A stretch of DNA of 64,000 nt from Rhodopseudomonas faecalis (GCF_003217325.1 NZ_QJTI01000001.1:158454-222453); one strand, 5' to 3'. Positions 27,159-37,667 are shown, counted from the stretch's first letter. Program-made: numbers and translations. Notes: generated from the letters alone by a model not told the origin.

Positions 27159-28436
27159 CTAGCCGCGCTCCGCCCAGATCATCGCCAGATGCACGATGGT
27201 CTCGGCGGCCTTTTCCATGTCCTGGCGGCTGACCCATTCCAGCCGGGAGTGGAACGCGTGTTCGCCGGCGAAAACATTGGGGCAGGGCAGCCCCATGAAT
27301 GACAGCCGCGAGCCGTCGGTGCCGCCGCGAATGCTGCTGCGCACCGGGGTGAGCCCGGCGCGGCGGATCGCTTCCAGCGCGTAATCGACCACTTCGGGGT
27401 GGCGATCGAGCACTTCTTTCATGTTGCGATATTGCGGCTTGATCTCGAGCTTGGCGCTTGAGCGCGGATAATCGCGCATCACTTCGTCGATGATCCGCTG
27501 CAACAGCGCGGCCTTGTCGCGCAATCCCTGTTCGCTGAAGTCGCGCACGATCAGGCTGAGCGTGGCATTTTCCAGCGTGCCGCTGATGCCGACCGGATGC
27601 AGAAAACCGTCACGGCCCTCGGTGGTCTCCGGCGAACAATGATGCTTGGGCAGCCGTTCGACGATCGCGGCGGCGATCTTGATGGCGTGCTCCATCTTGC
27701 CCTTGGCGAAGCCGGGATGGGCGCTGACGCCGTCGATATTGATCACCGCGGCATCGGCCGAAAATGTCTCGTCCTCGAGATGGCCGACGGTCTCGCCATC
27801 GATGGTGTAGGCGAAGTCGGCGCCGAGCTTGCGCAGATCGACATTATCGACGCCGCGGCCGATCTCTTCGTCGGGCGTGAACAACAGCCGAATCGGGCCG
27901 TGCTTGAGCTGTGGATTGCTGAGCAGAATCTCCGCCGCATCCATGATCGCGGCGATGCCGGCCTTGTTGTCGGCGCCGAGCAGCGTGGTGCCGTCGCTGG
28001 TGATGATGTCGTGGCCGATCTGGTCGGCAAGGGCAGGGTGCTCGTTGAACCGGATCACCTGGCTCGGATCGCCAGCCAGCACGATATCGCCGCCCTGATA
28101 ATTGTGGACTATCTGCGGTTTCACGCCCGCGCCGGAGCAATCCGGCGAAGTGTCCATATGGGCGCAGAAGCAGATCACCGGCACCGGCTGGTCGGTGGTG
28201 GCCGGCAGCGTGGCATAGACATAGCCATGACGATCGAGCTCGGCGTCGATAACGCCGAGCTCGCGCAGTTCACGCACCAGCAAAGCGCCGAGCACGGTCT
28301 GTTTGGCCGTGGACGGGCAGCTCTGCGAGGTGGGGTCGGACTGGGTGTCGATCGTGACGTAGCGCAGAAAACGCTCGGTGACCCGATGGTGACAATCGAA
28401 GCGACGAAACGCCGTCGCTGCGCCTGACAAGGTCAT
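27159..28436 (-). CDS. pepT: Peptidase T (tripeptide aminopeptidase)
   Basis: M20-family zinc aminopeptidase that removes the N-terminal residue of tripeptides. Metal-site motifs are visible: CAHMDTSPDCSG, LLGADNKAGIAAIMD, FTPDEEIGRG, TIDGETVGHLEDE and the C-terminal FAGEHAFHSRLEWV. The 425-aa length from the ATG at 28436 is close to the family norm; GAGGAG lies just before it, while an earlier in-frame start at 28496 lacks such a site. It is followed downstream by the RND remnant region and preceded by the HU-like gene, same strand, 70 bp away. Confidence 0.92.
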   Translation of the reverse strand: MTLSGAATAFRRFDCHHRVTERFLRYVTIDTQSDPTSQSCPSTAKQTVLGALLVRELRELGVIDAELDRHGYVYATLPATTDQPVPVICFCAHMDTSPDCSGAGVKPQIVHNYQGGDIVLAGDPSQVIRFNEHPALADQIGHDIITSDGTTLLGADNKAGIAAIMDAAEILLSNPQLKHGPIRLLFTPDEEIGRGVDNVDLRKLGADFAYTIDGETVGHLEDETFSADAAVINIDGVSAHPGFAKGKMEHAIKIAAAIVERLPKHHCSPETTEGRDGFLHPVGISGTLENATLSLIVRDFSEQGLRDKAALLQRIIDEVMRDYPRSSAKLEIKPQYRNMKEVLDRHPEVVDYALEAIRRAGLTPVRSSIRGGTDGSRLSFMGLPCPNVFAGEHAFHSRLEWVSRQDMEKAAETIVHLAMIWAERG

Positions 28437-28506
28437 GAACTCCTCGCATCGCTGCTGTGCGACTGTACTTGCGGTCGCCACAGCGCCGTCAGTCACTGAT
28501 CCGAAT

Positions 28507-28818
28507 TCAGATCGCTTCTTTCAGTTCCTTAGCGGGGCGGAACGCCACCTTCTTGCTGGCCTTGATTTCGATCGGCTCGCCGGTGGCCGGATTGCGGCCG
28601 GTGCGGGCGGCGCTGGTGCGCACCTGCAAGATGCCGAGGCCGACGATGCGAATCCGCTCGCCATCCTGGAGATGCTTGGTGATGCGGCCGACCATGTCGG
28701 TGAGAATCTCTTCGGACTTTTTCTTCGAGAGTTCGTGATCTTCGGCCAGCGCGGCAGCCAAATGCTTCAACGTGATGGTTGCGGGGGTTGCAGCTTTTTC
28801 GGTCGCATTTTTCGCCAT
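28507..28818 (-). CDS. HU/IHF-family DNA-binding protein
   Basis: The 103-aa basic protein binds and bends DNA as a dimer. It has the Bac_DNA_binding fold: helices LKHLAAALAEDHELSKKKSE and ILTDMVGRITKHLQDGERIR, the strand IVGLGILQVRTSAARTGRNP with the DNA-intercalating arm residue in GRNPATGEPIEIKASKKVAF, then RPAKELKEAI. A short Ala/Thr-rich N-terminal tail (MAKNATEKAATPATIT) precedes the fold. The ATG at 28818 follows GGAGGCCCT. It may be the first gene of a unit with pepT. Whether it equals the main HU of the cell cannot be said. Confidence 0.9.
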   Translation of the reverse strand: MAKNATEKAATPATITLKHLAAALAEDHELSKKKSEEILTDMVGRITKHLQDGERIRIVGLGILQVRTSAARTGRNPATGEPIEIKASKKVAFRPAKELKEAI

Positions 28819-28968
28819 AGGGCCTCCAGAGTCATGCTGTCGAAAGAAACCCAATCATATCAGGCCTGAAGCGATTCGATATGGCGCCGCTGCACCACGG
28901 CGCAGCAAGCCGACGCTATTTGACAATTCGCGGTGCAATAAAAGCTGCACAAAGTGTGCACTGACTGC

Positions 28969-28996
28969 TTGACTTGCGGCCGCGCGCGCTTTAATT
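28969..28996 (+). promoter_or_regulatory. Promoter of tRNA-Asp
   Basis: TTGACT (28969-28974) and TTAATT (28991-28996) are 16 bases apart; the tRNA begins 27 bp later. Confidence 0.6.
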
Positions 28997-29023
28997 CCCA
29001 CCCACCTGCGGGGCGCAGACCAC

Positions 29024-29100
<77 letters not shown>

Positions 29101-29827
29101 CTTCGATGGTTTCTCCATCGGTGGCCCACACAACGCCTCTAACCCTTCTCACACATCTTCAATAACTCGATCGCAGCTTGCGCTTGTTCGTGCGCATTGC
29201 AGATGACGACGGCTGCCGCGCTGCGCGCATCAGCCGTGGTTTCGTTTATTGCTGTGCAACGATCGCGCTGGCGACGGGTTGTCCACATTATAGGTGTTAG
29301 ACGGAGCTGCTCCGCGCATCAGGCGCGCGCGGCGATTGTCATGGGTCGGCGCTGATTGCGGCGCCCTACAGCCCGGTCGCTTGAATGCGACGTGTGGCTT
29401 CCCACGTCACTCAAAGAACGTCATGCTGAAGCTGGATTTCAGTGCGGGCGTTTTGGCGTGCCAGGATGGCCGAACGAGCGCGGGATTGGCGCAGGGCCGT
29501 GACGTGAGGGCGGGGCGAGACTGAATGTCGCATCTAGTTTGACAATGGAGTGGGGCAGGCTCTCGCTACTTTGTTACCGTTCCACAGATATTGCATTGCA
29601 GTTCTTGGTTGTGTGCGTGTGCGAACAAAAAGCGTAAGCGTTAGAGATTCACTTGTATGTTCGGGGGTTGTGGCATTTGGCGCTGCATCGTGGCCGCCAA
29701 GTCCGCTAAACTGAAAGGGAACCGCGCGCCGCGCGCGTCTTGCCACCCCTGCTGCGCTGCGCTAAGGCTCAGAATAATTCAAATCAACGAATCTGCGGCG
29801 TGGTTTGCCGCAGGATAGGGATCGCCG
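29101..29827. other. Intergenic region upstream of the nuo operon
   Basis: No gene is supported in 727 bp. It must contain the nuo promoter. TTGACA occurs at 29539-29544, but the nearest -10-like TACTTT is 22 bases away, which is too far for confidence. The last 200 bp are A+T-richer than the average here. Confidence 0.55.
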
Positions 29828-30193
29828 ATGAGCGGCATCTTGCCGAATTATCTTCCGATCGTGATCTTCATCATGGTCGCGGCGGGGTTGAGTCTGGCGC
29901 TTCTGGTCGCCCCCTTCATCGTCGCCTACCAGCAGCCAGACCCCGAAAAGCTGTCTGCTTATGAATGCGGATTCAGCGCTTTCAGCGATGCCCGGATGAA
30001 GTTCGATGTTCGCTTCTATCTGGTCGCCATTCTGTTCATCATCTTTGATCTCGAGGTCGCGTTCCTGTTCCCGTGGGCGGTGGCGTTTGGCAAGCTCGGG
30101 GCCACCGGCTTCTGGTCGATGATGGTGTTCCTTGGCGTGCTGACCGTCGGGTTTGCTTACGAATGGAAGAAGGGCGCGCTGGAATGGGATTGA
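29828..30193 (+). CDS. nuoA: NADH-quinone oxidoreductase subunit A
   Basis: Small membrane subunit of respiratory complex I, at the junction of the hydrophilic and membrane arms. The 121-aa chain has three membrane helices (about 6-32, 60-85, 92-112) and the conserved cytoplasmic loop [20 protein letters not shown] with its quinone-site cysteine. It is the first gene of nuoA-N. Its stop codon overlaps nuoB, so the two are translationally coupled. Confidence 0.97.
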   Translation: MSGILPNYLPIVIFIMVAAGLSLALLVAPFIVAYQQPDPEKLSAYECGFSAFSDARMKFDVRFYLVAILFIIFDLEVAFLFPWAVAFGKLGATGFWSMMVFLGVLTVGFAYEWKKGALEWD

Positions 30194-30780
30194 ATCCAGG
30201 TTCCGCCAAGCTGGCCTCGCAGCCGCTGATTGCGCCGTCCCCGACCGGGGTGCTCGACCCGCGTACCGGCCTTCCGGTCGGCGCCGACGACCGCTTCTTC
30301 GTCGAGGTCAATAATGAGCTGTCCGACAAGGGCTTCTTCGTCGCCGCCGCCGATGACCTGATCACCTGGGCGCGAACCGGCTCGCTGATGTGGATGACGT
30401 TCGGTCTCGCCTGCTGCGCGGTCGAAATGATGCAGATGTCGATGCCGCGCTACGACGCCGAGCGCTTTGGCTTTGCGCCGCGCGCTTCGCCGCGCCAGTC
30501 CGACGTCATGATCGTTGCCGGCACGCTGACCAACAAGATGGCGCCTGCGCTGCGCAAGGTCTATGACCAGATGCCGGAGCCGCGTTACGTGATCTCGATG
30601 GGGTCATGCGCCAATGGCGGCGGCTATTATCATTATTCGTATGCCGTGGTTCGCGGCTGCGACCGGATCGTGCCGATCGACATCTATGTGCCAGGGTGTC
30701 CGCCCACTGCGGAAGCCCTGCTGTATGGCGTGATGCTGCTGCAGAAGAAGATCCGCCGCACTGGAACCATTGAACGCTAG
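30184..30780 (+). CDS. nuoB: NADH-quinone oxidoreductase subunit B
   Basis: Carries cluster N2, the last iron-sulfur cluster before quinone. Ligand cysteines appear in [33 protein letters not shown] and [17 protein letters not shown]. The 198-aa product has a short extra N-terminus ([20 protein letters not shown]) before the conserved core. The ATG at 30184 lies inside the end of nuoA, 10 bp before its stop codon ends. Confidence 0.97.
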   Translation: MGLNPGSAKLASQPLIAPSPTGVLDPRTGLPVGADDRFFVEVNNELSDKGFFVAAADDLITWARTGSLMWMTFGLACCAVEMMQMSMPRYDAERFGFAPRASPRQSDVMIVAGTLTNKMAPALRKVYDQMPEPRYVISMGSCANGGGYYHYSYAVVRGCDRIVPIDIYVPGCPPTAEALLYGVMLLQKKIRRTGTIER

Positions 30781-30790
30781 GGCGCAGGCT

Positions 30791-31396
30791 ATGGATGACA
30801 ACAGGCTCGACGCCTTGGGGCAGATGATCGTCGCCGCGTTGCCGGGTTGCGCGATCGGCCACGAATTGGCGTTCGGCGAGCTGACCGTCACGATCTATGC
30901 CGAGAAGGTGATCGAGGTGGCGCGCTTCCTGCGCGATGACGCGCGCTGCCGCTTCATCAGCCCGATCGACGTCACCGCGGTCGACTATCCCGGCCGGGCC
31001 AATCGCTTCGATCTGGTCTACCATCTGCTGTCGCCGACCTTGAACACCCGGATCAGGCTGCGCGCCGAGGCCAATGAGAACAGCCTGGTGCCGTCGCTGA
31101 TTGAGTTGTTCCCTGGCGTCGATTGGTTCGAGCGCGAGGTCTACGACCTCTACGGCGTGATCTTCACCGGCCATCCGGACATGCGCCGCATCCTGACCGA
31201 TTACGGTTTTGACGGTCACCCGCTGCGCAAGGACTTTCCGCTCTCGGGCTTCGTCGAGGTGCGCTACGACGACGACCAGAAGCGTGTCGTGTACGAGCCG
31301 GTGCGGCTCAATCAGGAATTCCGCAAGTTCGATTTTCTCTCGCCGTGGGAGGGCGCGGACTATCCGCTGCCGGGGGACGAGAAGAGAAGCGAATAG
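30791..31396 (+). CDS. nuoC: NADH-quinone oxidoreductase subunit C
   Basis: 30-kDa-type subunit of the connecting arm, separate from NuoD as usual in Alphaproteobacteria. The family signature is [21 protein letters not shown] followed by [20 protein letters not shown]. The 201-aa product ends ..DEKRSE; its TAG stop falls inside the first heptad of the left inverted repeat of the inserted cassette (31389 onward), so the natural C-terminus may have been slightly altered by the insertion. Start ATG at 30791, 10 bp after nuoB. Confidence 0.96.
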   Translation: MDDNRLDALGQMIVAALPGCAIGHELAFGELTVTIYAEKVIEVARFLRDDARCRFISPIDVTAVDYPGRANRFDLVYHLLSPTLNTRIRLRAEANENSLVPSLIELFPGVDWFEREVYDLYGVIFTGHPDMRRILTDYGFDGHPLRKDFPLSGFVEVRYDDDQKRVVYEPVRLNQEFRKFDFLSPWEGADYPLPGDEKRSE

Positions 31397-31418
31397 CGAA
31401 TTGGCGAATGGCGAATAG
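31389..31418 (+). repeat. Left heptad repeat flanking the four-helix-bundle cassette
   Basis: Near-tandem GCGAATA units (31389-31395, 31396-31402, then GGCGAATG and GCGAATAG up to 31418). They are the inverted counterpart, with A/G differences, of the TACTCGC units at 31831-31858. Confidence 0.75.
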
Positions 31419-31442
31419 TTCAAACGAAACAGGAGGGCTGCG

Positions 31443-31817
31443 ATAGAGATCAGTTCATACCGGGATCTCAAGGTTTGGCAGGAAGCTATGACGCTGGCGG
31501 AACGGGTCTACCGTTTGACGGCGAGTTTCCCCAAAGACGAGGTCTACGGCATGACCAGCCAGATTCGTCGTGCGGCCGTATCGATTGCGGCCAATATCGC
31601 CGAAGGGCATGGCCGCGAACACAGCGGATCGTTCATTCAATTTCTTCGGATCGCTCAGGGGTCGCTGAAAGAGTTGGAAACGCATCTGATGCTCTCGTCG
31701 CGGGTCGGATTTGTTCCGGCCGTCGAGGTTGAGCCGTTGTTGAGGCAGTGCGACGAACTCGGGCGGATGTTGAGGTCACTGATCCGATCGATCCAGCGCA
31801 GGCAGACCGATGATTGA
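31443..31817 (+). CDS. Four-helix-bundle protein (23S rRNA intervening-sequence family)
   Basis: Conserved blocks are [40 protein letters not shown] and the [20 protein letters not shown] / [20 protein letters not shown] helices. Members occur as inserts in 23S rRNA genes and as scattered genomic cassettes; the molecular role is poorly known. The natural N-terminus includes [11 protein letters not shown], and the only possible start for it is ATA at 31443, seven bases after AGGAGG. A normal ATG exists only at 31488 and would remove the first 15 residues, including the signature. The gene interrupts the nuo operon between nuoC and nuoD, same strand, framed by inverted heptad repeats. Confidence 0.8.
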   Translation: MEISSYRDLKVWQEAMTLAERVYRLTASFPKDEVYGMTSQIRRAAVSIAANIAEGHGREHSGSFIQFLRIAQGSLKELETHLMLSSRVGFVPAVEVEPLLRQCDELGRMLRSLIRSIQRRQTDD

Positions 31818-31830
31818 ATACGGTTTCGAC

Positions 31831-31858
31831 TACTCGCTACTCGCTACTCGCTACTCGC
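31831..31858 (+). repeat. Right heptad repeat flanking the four-helix-bundle cassette
   Basis: Four exact tandem copies of TACTCGC (31831-31858). The reverse complement GCGAGTA differs by one base from the GCGAATA unit on the left side. Confidence 0.85.
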
Positions 31859-31894
31859 CCTTTGGCGCTCTCGCGCCTGTTGTGGAATTCGATC

Positions 31895-33085
31895 ATGCCT
31901 GAAGGCGCGCTGCGCAATTTCACCATCAATTTCGGGCCGCAGCATCCGGCGGCGCACGGCGTGCTGCGCCTGGTGCTGGAGCTGGACGGCGAAGTGGTCG
32001 AGCGGGTCGATCCGCATATCGGGCTCTTGCATCGCGGCACGGAGAAGCTGATCGAGCACAAGACCTATCTGCAGGCGATCCCGTATTTCGATCGGCTCGA
32101 CTACGTCGCGCCGATGAATCAGGAACACGCGTTCTGTATGGCGGCCGAGCGGCTGCTCGGCATCACCGTGCCGCGCCGCGCTCAGCTGATCCGGGTGCTG
32201 TATTCCGAGATCGGCCGCATCCTGTCGCATCTGCTCAACGTCACCACCCAGGCGATGGACGTTGGCGCGCTCACCCCGCCGCTGTGGGGCTTTGAAGAAC
32301 GCGAAAAGCTGATGGTGTTTTACGAGCGTGCCTCCGGCAGCCGGATGCATGCCGCGTATTTCCGGATCGGCGGTGTGCATCAAGACCTGCCGCCGCAGCT
32401 GATCGACGACATCGCGGCGTGGTGCGAGGCATTTCCGCAGGTGATCGACGATCTCGACCGGCTGCTGACCAACAACCGCATTTTCAAGCAGCGCAATGTC
32501 GACATCGGCGTCGTCACGCTGGCGCAAGCCTGGGAATGGGGCTTCTCCGGGGTCATGGTGCGCGGCTCGGGCGCCGCTTGGGATTTGCGCAAGGCTCAGC
32601 CCTACGAATGCTATGCCGAAATGAGCTTTGATATTCCCATCGGCAAGAACGGCGACTGCTACGACCGCTACTTGATTCGTATGGAGGAAATGCGGCAGTC
32701 GGTGCGCATCATGAAGCAGTGCATCGCCAAGCTGCGCGCGCCGGACGGGCAGGGCCCGGTGGCGATCGAGGATCACAAGATTTTCCCGCCGCGGCGTGGC
32801 GAGATGAAGCGCTCGATGGAAGCGCTGATCCATCACTTCAAGCTCTACACCGAAGGTTTCCGCGTGCCAGCCGGCCAGGTCTATGCCGCGGTCGAAGCGC
32901 CCAAGGGCGAGTTCGGCGTCTATCTGGTCTCGGACGGCACCAACAAGCCCTATCGCTGCAAGATCCGCGCGCCGGGCTTTGCCCATCTGCAGGCGATGGA
33001 CTTCATGTGCCGCGGCCATCTGCTCGCCGACGTCTCGGCCATTCTCGGATCGCTGGACATCGTGTTCGGGGAGGTCGATCGGTGA
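31895..33085 (+). CDS. nuoD: NADH-quinone oxidoreductase subunit D
   Basis: 49-kDa subunit; with NuoB it forms the quinone-reducing site. It shows [20 protein letters not shown] with the key histidines, [36 protein letters not shown] and the C-terminal [12 protein letters not shown]. The ATG at 31895 ([18 protein letters not shown]) gives a 396-aa protein of normal length; an upstream in-frame ATG at 31814 would translate the heptad repeat and is rejected. Confidence 0.97.
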   Translation: MPEGALRNFTINFGPQHPAAHGVLRLVLELDGEVVERVDPHIGLLHRGTEKLIEHKTYLQAIPYFDRLDYVAPMNQEHAFCMAAERLLGITVPRRAQLIRVLYSEIGRILSHLLNVTTQAMDVGALTPPLWGFEEREKLMVFYERASGSRMHAAYFRIGGVHQDLPPQLIDDIAAWCEAFPQVIDDLDRLLTNNRIFKQRNVDIGVVTLAQAWEWGFSGVMVRGSGAAWDLRKAQPYECYAEMSFDIPIGKNGDCYDRYLIRMEEMRQSVRIMKQCIAKLRAPDGQGPVAIEDHKIFPPRRGEMKRSMEALIHHFKLYTEGFRVPAGQVYAAVEAPKGEFGVYLVSDGTNKPYRCKIRAPGFAHLQAMDFMCRGHLLADVSAILGSLDIVFGEVDR

Positions 33086-33173
33086 TCGCCCGCCCGCTTA
33101 ACCAATTCGATCGCGCCTCGTGCCGGCTGAACGCCGCGGCCGGGCGGCGCGTGCAATGAGAGATTGAACCACG

Positions 33174-33923
33174 ATGGCTGTCCGACGTTTGGCACCCAAA
33201 GAACTGCAGCCGGCGAGTTTTGCGTTCACGGACGAAAACCTCGCCTGGGCCAAGCAGCAGATCGCGAAATATCCGGAAGGCCGGCAGGCTTCCGCGGTGA
33301 TCGCGATCCTGTGGCGCGCGCAGGAACAGCTCGGCGGCTGGGTGTCGGAAGCGGCGATCCGGGCGGTCGCCGATCTGTTGCAGATGCCGCATATCCGGGT
33401 TTTGGAGATCGCGACCTTTTACACGATGTTCCAGCTCAGCCCGGTCGGCCGCAAAGCCCATGTGCAGGTGTGCGGCACCACGCCCTGCCGGCTGCGCGGC
33501 GCCGAGGACATCATCAAGGTTTGCCAGCACCGCATTCACCACGAGCCCGGGCAGCTGTCGGCCGACGGCAATTATAGCTGGGAAGAGGTCGAGTGCCTCG
33601 GCGCCTGCGTCAACGCGCCGATGGTGATGATCGGCAAGGATACGTATGAGGACCTCACTCCCGACAATTTCGGCAAGGTGCTGGATGGTTTTGAGAGCGG
33701 CCAGCCGCCGCATCCGGGCCCGCAGGGGGGGCGGCAGTTTGCTGCGCCCGAAGGTGGGCCGCGGGTTTTGAAGGACATCGATGTGCTCGACGCCGGGCAC
33801 GGCGCGGTGCAGGAGCCGGTGCTGACCGACGCCGAACCGAAGATGGCGGGCGAAGCTGCCAACGTGCAGGAACGCCCATCGCCGAAGCCGCCGATGGACG
33901 ATGCGACCAGGAAGGACAGGTGA
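33174..33923 (+). CDS. nuoE: NADH-quinone oxidoreductase subunit E, extended
   Basis: 24-kDa-type subunit with a thioredoxin-like fold and one [2Fe-2S] cluster (cysteines in QVCGTTPCRLRG and VECLGACVNAP). The conserved part ends near residue 175 (PDNFGKVLDGFESG). About 70 further residues, rich in Pro/Gly/Ala/Glu, follow (PPHPGPQGGRQFAAPEGGPR to the end) and look disordered; similar tails are known in related Alphaproteobacteria. It lies 88 bp after nuoD. Confidence 0.95.
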   Translation: MAVRRLAPKELQPASFAFTDENLAWAKQQIAKYPEGRQASAVIAILWRAQEQLGGWVSEAAIRAVADLLQMPHIRVLEIATFYTMFQLSPVGRKAHVQVCGTTPCRLRGAEDIIKVCQHRIHHEPGQLSADGNYSWEEVECLGACVNAPMVMIGKDTYEDLTPDNFGKVLDGFESGQPPHPGPQGGRQFAAPEGGPRVLKDIDVLDAGHGAVQEPVLTDAEPKMAGEAANVQERPSPKPPMDDATRKDR

Positions 33924-33969
33924 TGATGGGCACGCCGCTGTGTCCCGCACCAAACAGTGTGGTGGGGCC

Positions 33970-34134
33970 ATGAACAACCTGCGTTACATTCTGCTGCACG
34001 CGGTTGCGGCCGGTACCTTCATCTTCTTGTTGCAGCACTACGCGCTGAGCGCGACGCTGGAATCCAGCCTGGTATGGGCGCTGACCTTCGGCGGATGCGC
34101 CGCGGGTCTGGCTTACATGCAAACCAAGCGCTGA
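33970..34134 (+). CDS. 54-aa membrane protein within the nuo operon
   Basis: The protein MNNLRYILLHAVAAGTFIFL.. has two hydrophobic helices (about 5-27 and 33-49) and a basic end, MQTKR. Its spacing (46 bp after nuoE, 18 bp before nuoF) and ATG with GGTGGGG upstream suggest real translation. It is not one of the 14 Nuo subunits. It could be an assembly or accessory subunit of complex I, but no domain is recognised. Confidence 0.65.
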   Translation: MNNLRYILLHAVAAGTFIFLLQHYALSATLESSLVWALTFGGCAAGLAYMQTKR

Positions 34135-34152
34135 TCGGGAGAGGCGCCAGCC

Positions 34153-35478
34153 ATGCTCGACGACAAGGACCGCATCTTCCGCAATCTCTACGGCCTGCAT
34201 GATTGGGGGCTTGCCGGGGCGCGGCGTCGCGGCGGCTGGGACGGCACCAAAGCGATCATCGACAAGGGCCGCGACTGGATCATCAACGAGATGAAGGCGT
34301 CCGGGCTGCGCGGCCGCGGCGGCGCCGGCTTCCCGACCGGCATGAAATGGTCGTTCATGCCCAAGGAAAGCACTGATGGCCGGCCGAGCTATCTGGTGGT
34401 CAATGCCGACGAGTCCGAGCCGGGCACCTGCAAAGACCGCGAGATCATGCGCCATGATCCGCATACGCTGATCGAAGGCTGTCTGCTTGCCAGTTTCGCG
34501 ATGGGCGCGCACACCGCCTATATCTATGTGCGCGGCGAATTTATTCGCGAGCGCGAGCATCTGCAGGCGGCGATCGATCAGGCCTATGAGGCCAAGCTGA
34601 TCGGCAAGGACAACGTCCACGGCTGGCCGTTCGACCTGTACGTTACCCACGGCGCCGGCGCCTATATCTGCGGCGAAGAAACCGCGCTGCTGGAAAGCCT
34701 GGAAGGCAAGAAGGGCCAGCCGCGGCTCAAGCCGCCGTTCCCGGCCAATGTCGGCCTGTTCGGCTGCCCGACCACCGTCAACAATGTGGAGTCGATCGCG
34801 GTCGCGCCGGCCATTCTGCGCCGCGGCGCCGCCTGGTTCGCCTCGATCGGCCGGCCCAACAATGTCGGCACCAAGCTGTTCGGCATCTCCGGCCACGTCA
34901 ACACGCCGTGCGTGGTCGAAGAGGCGATGAGCATTCCGTTCCGCGAGCTGATTGAAAAGCATGGCGGCGGCATCCGCGGCGGCTGGGACAATCTGCTCGC
35001 CATCATTCCGGGTGGCGCGTCCTGTCCGCTGATCCCGGCGGCGGATTGCGAAAACCTGATCATGGATTTCGACGGCACCCGCGCGGTGAAATCGTCGTTC
35101 GGCACCGCCGGCGTGATCGTGATGGACAAGTCCACCGACGTGATCGCCGCGATCGCGCGCATCTCCTACTTCTTCAAGCATGAGAGCTGCGGCCAGTGTA
35201 CGCCGTGCCGCGAGGGCACCGGCTGGATGTGGCGGGTGCTATCGCGCATGGTCGAAGGCCGCGCCCATCGCCGCGAGATCGACATGCTGCTCGAAGTTAC
35301 CAAGCAGGTCGAAGGCCACACCATCTGCGCGCTCGGCGACGCGGCGGCATGGCCGATCCAGGGCCTGATCCGCGCCTTCCGGCCGGAAATCGAGCGCCGG
35401 ATCGACGATTTTTCGCGCAAGGCGCGGCTCGACGATCAGGGCGTGCTCGATCCGGTCGAGATGGCGGCGGCGGAGTAG
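34153..35478 (+). CDS. nuoF: NADH-quinone oxidoreductase subunit F
   Basis: NADH- and FMN-binding subunit with one [4Fe-4S] cluster. FMN/NADH motifs [20 protein letters not shown] and [20 protein letters not shown] are present; the cluster ligands lie in [20 protein letters not shown] and the distal cysteine in [15 protein letters not shown]. The 441-aa length is normal for Alphaproteobacteria. The gap to nuoG is 113 bp and contains no recognisable gene. Confidence 0.97.
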   Translation: MLDDKDRIFRNLYGLHDWGLAGARRRGGWDGTKAIIDKGRDWIINEMKASGLRGRGGAGFPTGMKWSFMPKESTDGRPSYLVVNADESEPGTCKDREIMRHDPHTLIEGCLLASFAMGAHTAYIYVRGEFIREREHLQAAIDQAYEAKLIGKDNVHGWPFDLYVTHGAGAYICGEETALLESLEGKKGQPRLKPPFPANVGLFGCPTTVNNVESIAVAPAILRRGAAWFASIGRPNNVGTKLFGISGHVNTPCVVEEAMSIPFRELIEKHGGGIRGGWDNLLAIIPGGASCPLIPAADCENLIMDFDGTRAVKSSFGTAGVIVMDKSTDVIAAIARISYFFKHESCGQCTPCREGTGWMWRVLSRMVEGRAHRREIDMLLEVTKQVEGHTICALGDAAAWPIQGLIRAFRPEIERRIDDFSRKARLDDQGVLDPVEMAAAE

Positions 35479-35591
35479 GGCGATGGTAACTGAAACAAAC
35501 AGCAGCTCTCTCGTCGCGCGGCGCGCTTGGCGCGGCGCCGGGAGCGGCCGGCTGAGTTCATTGCGCTGATGATGAAAGCGACCGAAACGAA

Positions 35592-37667
35592 ATGATCAAG
35601 CTGATCGTCGACGGCAAGGAAATCGAGGTCCCGCCGGACTACACGCTGATGCAGGCTTGCGAAGCCGCCGGCGCCGAGATTCCGCGGTTCTGTTACCATG
35701 AGCGGCTGTCGATCGCCGGCAATTGCCGGATGTGTCTGGTCGAAGTGAAGGGCACGCCAAAACCGGTGGCGAGCTGCGCCTGGGGCGTGCGCGATTGCCG
35801 TCCGGGTCCGAAGGGCGAGCCGCCGGAAATCTCCACCAAGTCGCCGATGGTGAAGAAGGCGCGCGAAGGGGTGATGGAGTTTCTGCTCATCAACCATCCG
35901 CTCGACTGTCCGATCTGCGACCAGGGCGGCGAATGCGATCTGCAGGACCAGGCGATGGGCTATGGTGTCGACACCAGCCGGTTCGCCGAAAACAAGCGTG
36001 CGGTCGAAGACAAATATCTCGGCGTCTTGATCAAGACCTCGATGACGCGCTGCATCCAGTGCACCCGCTGCGTGCGCTTTGCGTCCGAGATCTGCGGCGT
36101 GCCGGAAATCGGCGCGATCGGCCGCGGCGAGAATATGGAGATCACCACCTATCTGGAAAGCGCGCTCACCTCGGAGCTGCAGGGCAATCTCGCGGACATC
36201 TGCCCGGTCGGCGCGCTGACCTCAAAGCCCTACGCCTTTTCGGCGCGTCCCTGGGAGCTGACCAAAACTCAGTCCGTGGACGTGATGGACGCGCTCGGCT
36301 GCGCGATCCGGGTTGATACCCGCGGCCGCGAGGTGATGCGCATTCTGCCGCGCGTCAATGACGCGGTGAACGAGGAATGGATTTCCGACAAGAGCCGCCA
36401 TGTGGTCGATGGGCTGCGCACCCAGCGGCTCGACCGGCCCTATGTCCGCGATGGCGGCAAGCTGCGCCCGGCGAGCTGGCAGGAGGCGTTCGACGCCATC
36501 GCCGCCAAGATCGGCACCAGCAAGGGCAAGCGCATCGGCGCGATCGCCGGCGATCTCGCCGCGGTCGAAGAGATGTTCGCGGCCAAGGACCTGCTGTCGC
36601 GGCTTGGCTCGGCGAATGTTGCGACCCAGCTCAGCGACGCCTTTGTGCCGCAGGCCGGGCGCGCCGGCTATCTGTTCAACCCGACCATCGCCGGCATCGA
36701 GCAGGCCGACGCGCTGTTGATCGTCGGCAGCAATCCGCGCCGCGAGGCCGCGGTGCTCAATGCCCGGATTCGCAAGCGCTGGCGTACCGGCCAGCTCAAG
36801 ATCGCGCTGATCGGAGAGCCGGCCGAGCTGACCTATCGTTACGAGCATCTCGGCGCCGGTCCGGAGACGCTCCAGGCGGTCGCCGCCGGTTCGCATCCGT
36901 TTGCCGAGGTTCTGAAGGGCGCCAAGAATCCGATCGTGCTGGTCGGAGCTGGCGCCACCGCGCGGCCCGATGGCGCCGCGGTGCTGGCGCTGGCGGCCAA
37001 GCTCGCCGATCAGGTCGGGGCCATCAAGGACGGCTGGAACGGCTTTGCGGTGCTGCACAGCGCGGCCTCGACGGTCGGCGCGCTCGAGATCGGCTTTGTG
37101 CCGGGCGAGGGCGCCCTGAATGCGGCGCAGATGACCGCGTCCGGTGGGCTCGACGTGCTGTTCCTGCTCGGCGCAGACGAAGTGCGGGTGCCGGACGGGG
37201 TGTTCGTGGTCTATCTCGGCACCCATGGCGACCGCGGCGCCCATCGCGCCGACGTGATCCTGCCCGGCGCCGCCTATACCGAAAAGTCCGGCATCTACGT
37301 CAATACCGAGGGCCGGGTGCAGATGGCGGCGCGCGCCGCATTCCCGCCGGGCGATGCCCGCGAGGACTGGGCGATCCTGCGCGCACTGTCGCAGGCGCTT
37401 GGCCATACGCTCGGCTATGACTCGCTGGCGGCGCTGCGCAAGACGATGTTTGCCGCCGTGCCGCAGCTGATGCGCATCGACCAGATCACGCCGGCTGACG
37501 GCGCCGCGATCGCGGCGCTGGCGGCGCGTGGCGGCGAGCCGGCCAAGGCGCCGCTCGTGTGTCCGATCCAGGATTTTTACATGACCAACCCGATCGCCCG
37601 GGCATCGGCGGTGATGGCGGAATGTTCGCGCCTCGCCGCCGGTCGGATGCCGGCGGCAGCGGAGTGA
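35592..37667 (+). CDS. nuoG: NADH-quinone oxidoreductase subunit G
   Basis: 75-kDa subunit carrying the iron-sulfur wire of the peripheral arm. The N-terminal [2Fe-2S] ferredoxin domain shows [19 protein letters not shown], then [19 protein letters not shown] (His-ligated cluster) and [20 protein letters not shown] with [15 protein letters not shown]. The C-terminal molybdopterin-oxidoreductase-like domain (about 220-690) lacks a cofactor, as in the family. The 691 aa are normal. Confidence 0.97.
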   Translation: MIKLIVDGKEIEVPPDYTLMQACEAAGAEIPRFCYHERLSIAGNCRMCLVEVKGTPKPVASCAWGVRDCRPGPKGEPPEISTKSPMVKKAREGVMEFLLINHPLDCPICDQGGECDLQDQAMGYGVDTSRFAENKRAVEDKYLGVLIKTSMTRCIQCTRCVRFASEICGVPEIGAIGRGENMEITTYLESALTSELQGNLADICPVGALTSKPYAFSARPWELTKTQSVDVMDALGCAIRVDTRGREVMRILPRVNDAVNEEWISDKSRHVVDGLRTQRLDRPYVRDGGKLRPASWQEAFDAIAAKIGTSKGKRIGAIAGDLAAVEEMFAAKDLLSRLGSANVATQLSDAFVPQAGRAGYLFNPTIAGIEQADALLIVGSNPRREAAVLNARIRKRWRTGQLKIALIGEPAELTYRYEHLGAGPETLQAVAAGSHPFAEVLKGAKNPIVLVGAGATARPDGAAVLALAAKLADQVGAIKDGWNGFAVLHSAASTVGALEIGFVPGEGALNAAQMTASGGLDVLFLLGADEVRVPDGVFVVYLGTHGDRGAHRADVILPGAAYTEKSGIYVNTEGRVQMAARAAFPPGDAREDWAILRALSQALGHTLGYDSLAALRKTMFAAVPQLMRIDQITPADGAAIAALAARGGEPAKAPLVCPIQDFYMTNPIARASAVMAECSRLAAGRMPAAAE

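Noticed and set aside
29539-29572. Sigma-70 promoter for nuoA (TTGACA..TACTTT)
   Set aside because: The spacer is 22 bases, too long for a normal promoter.
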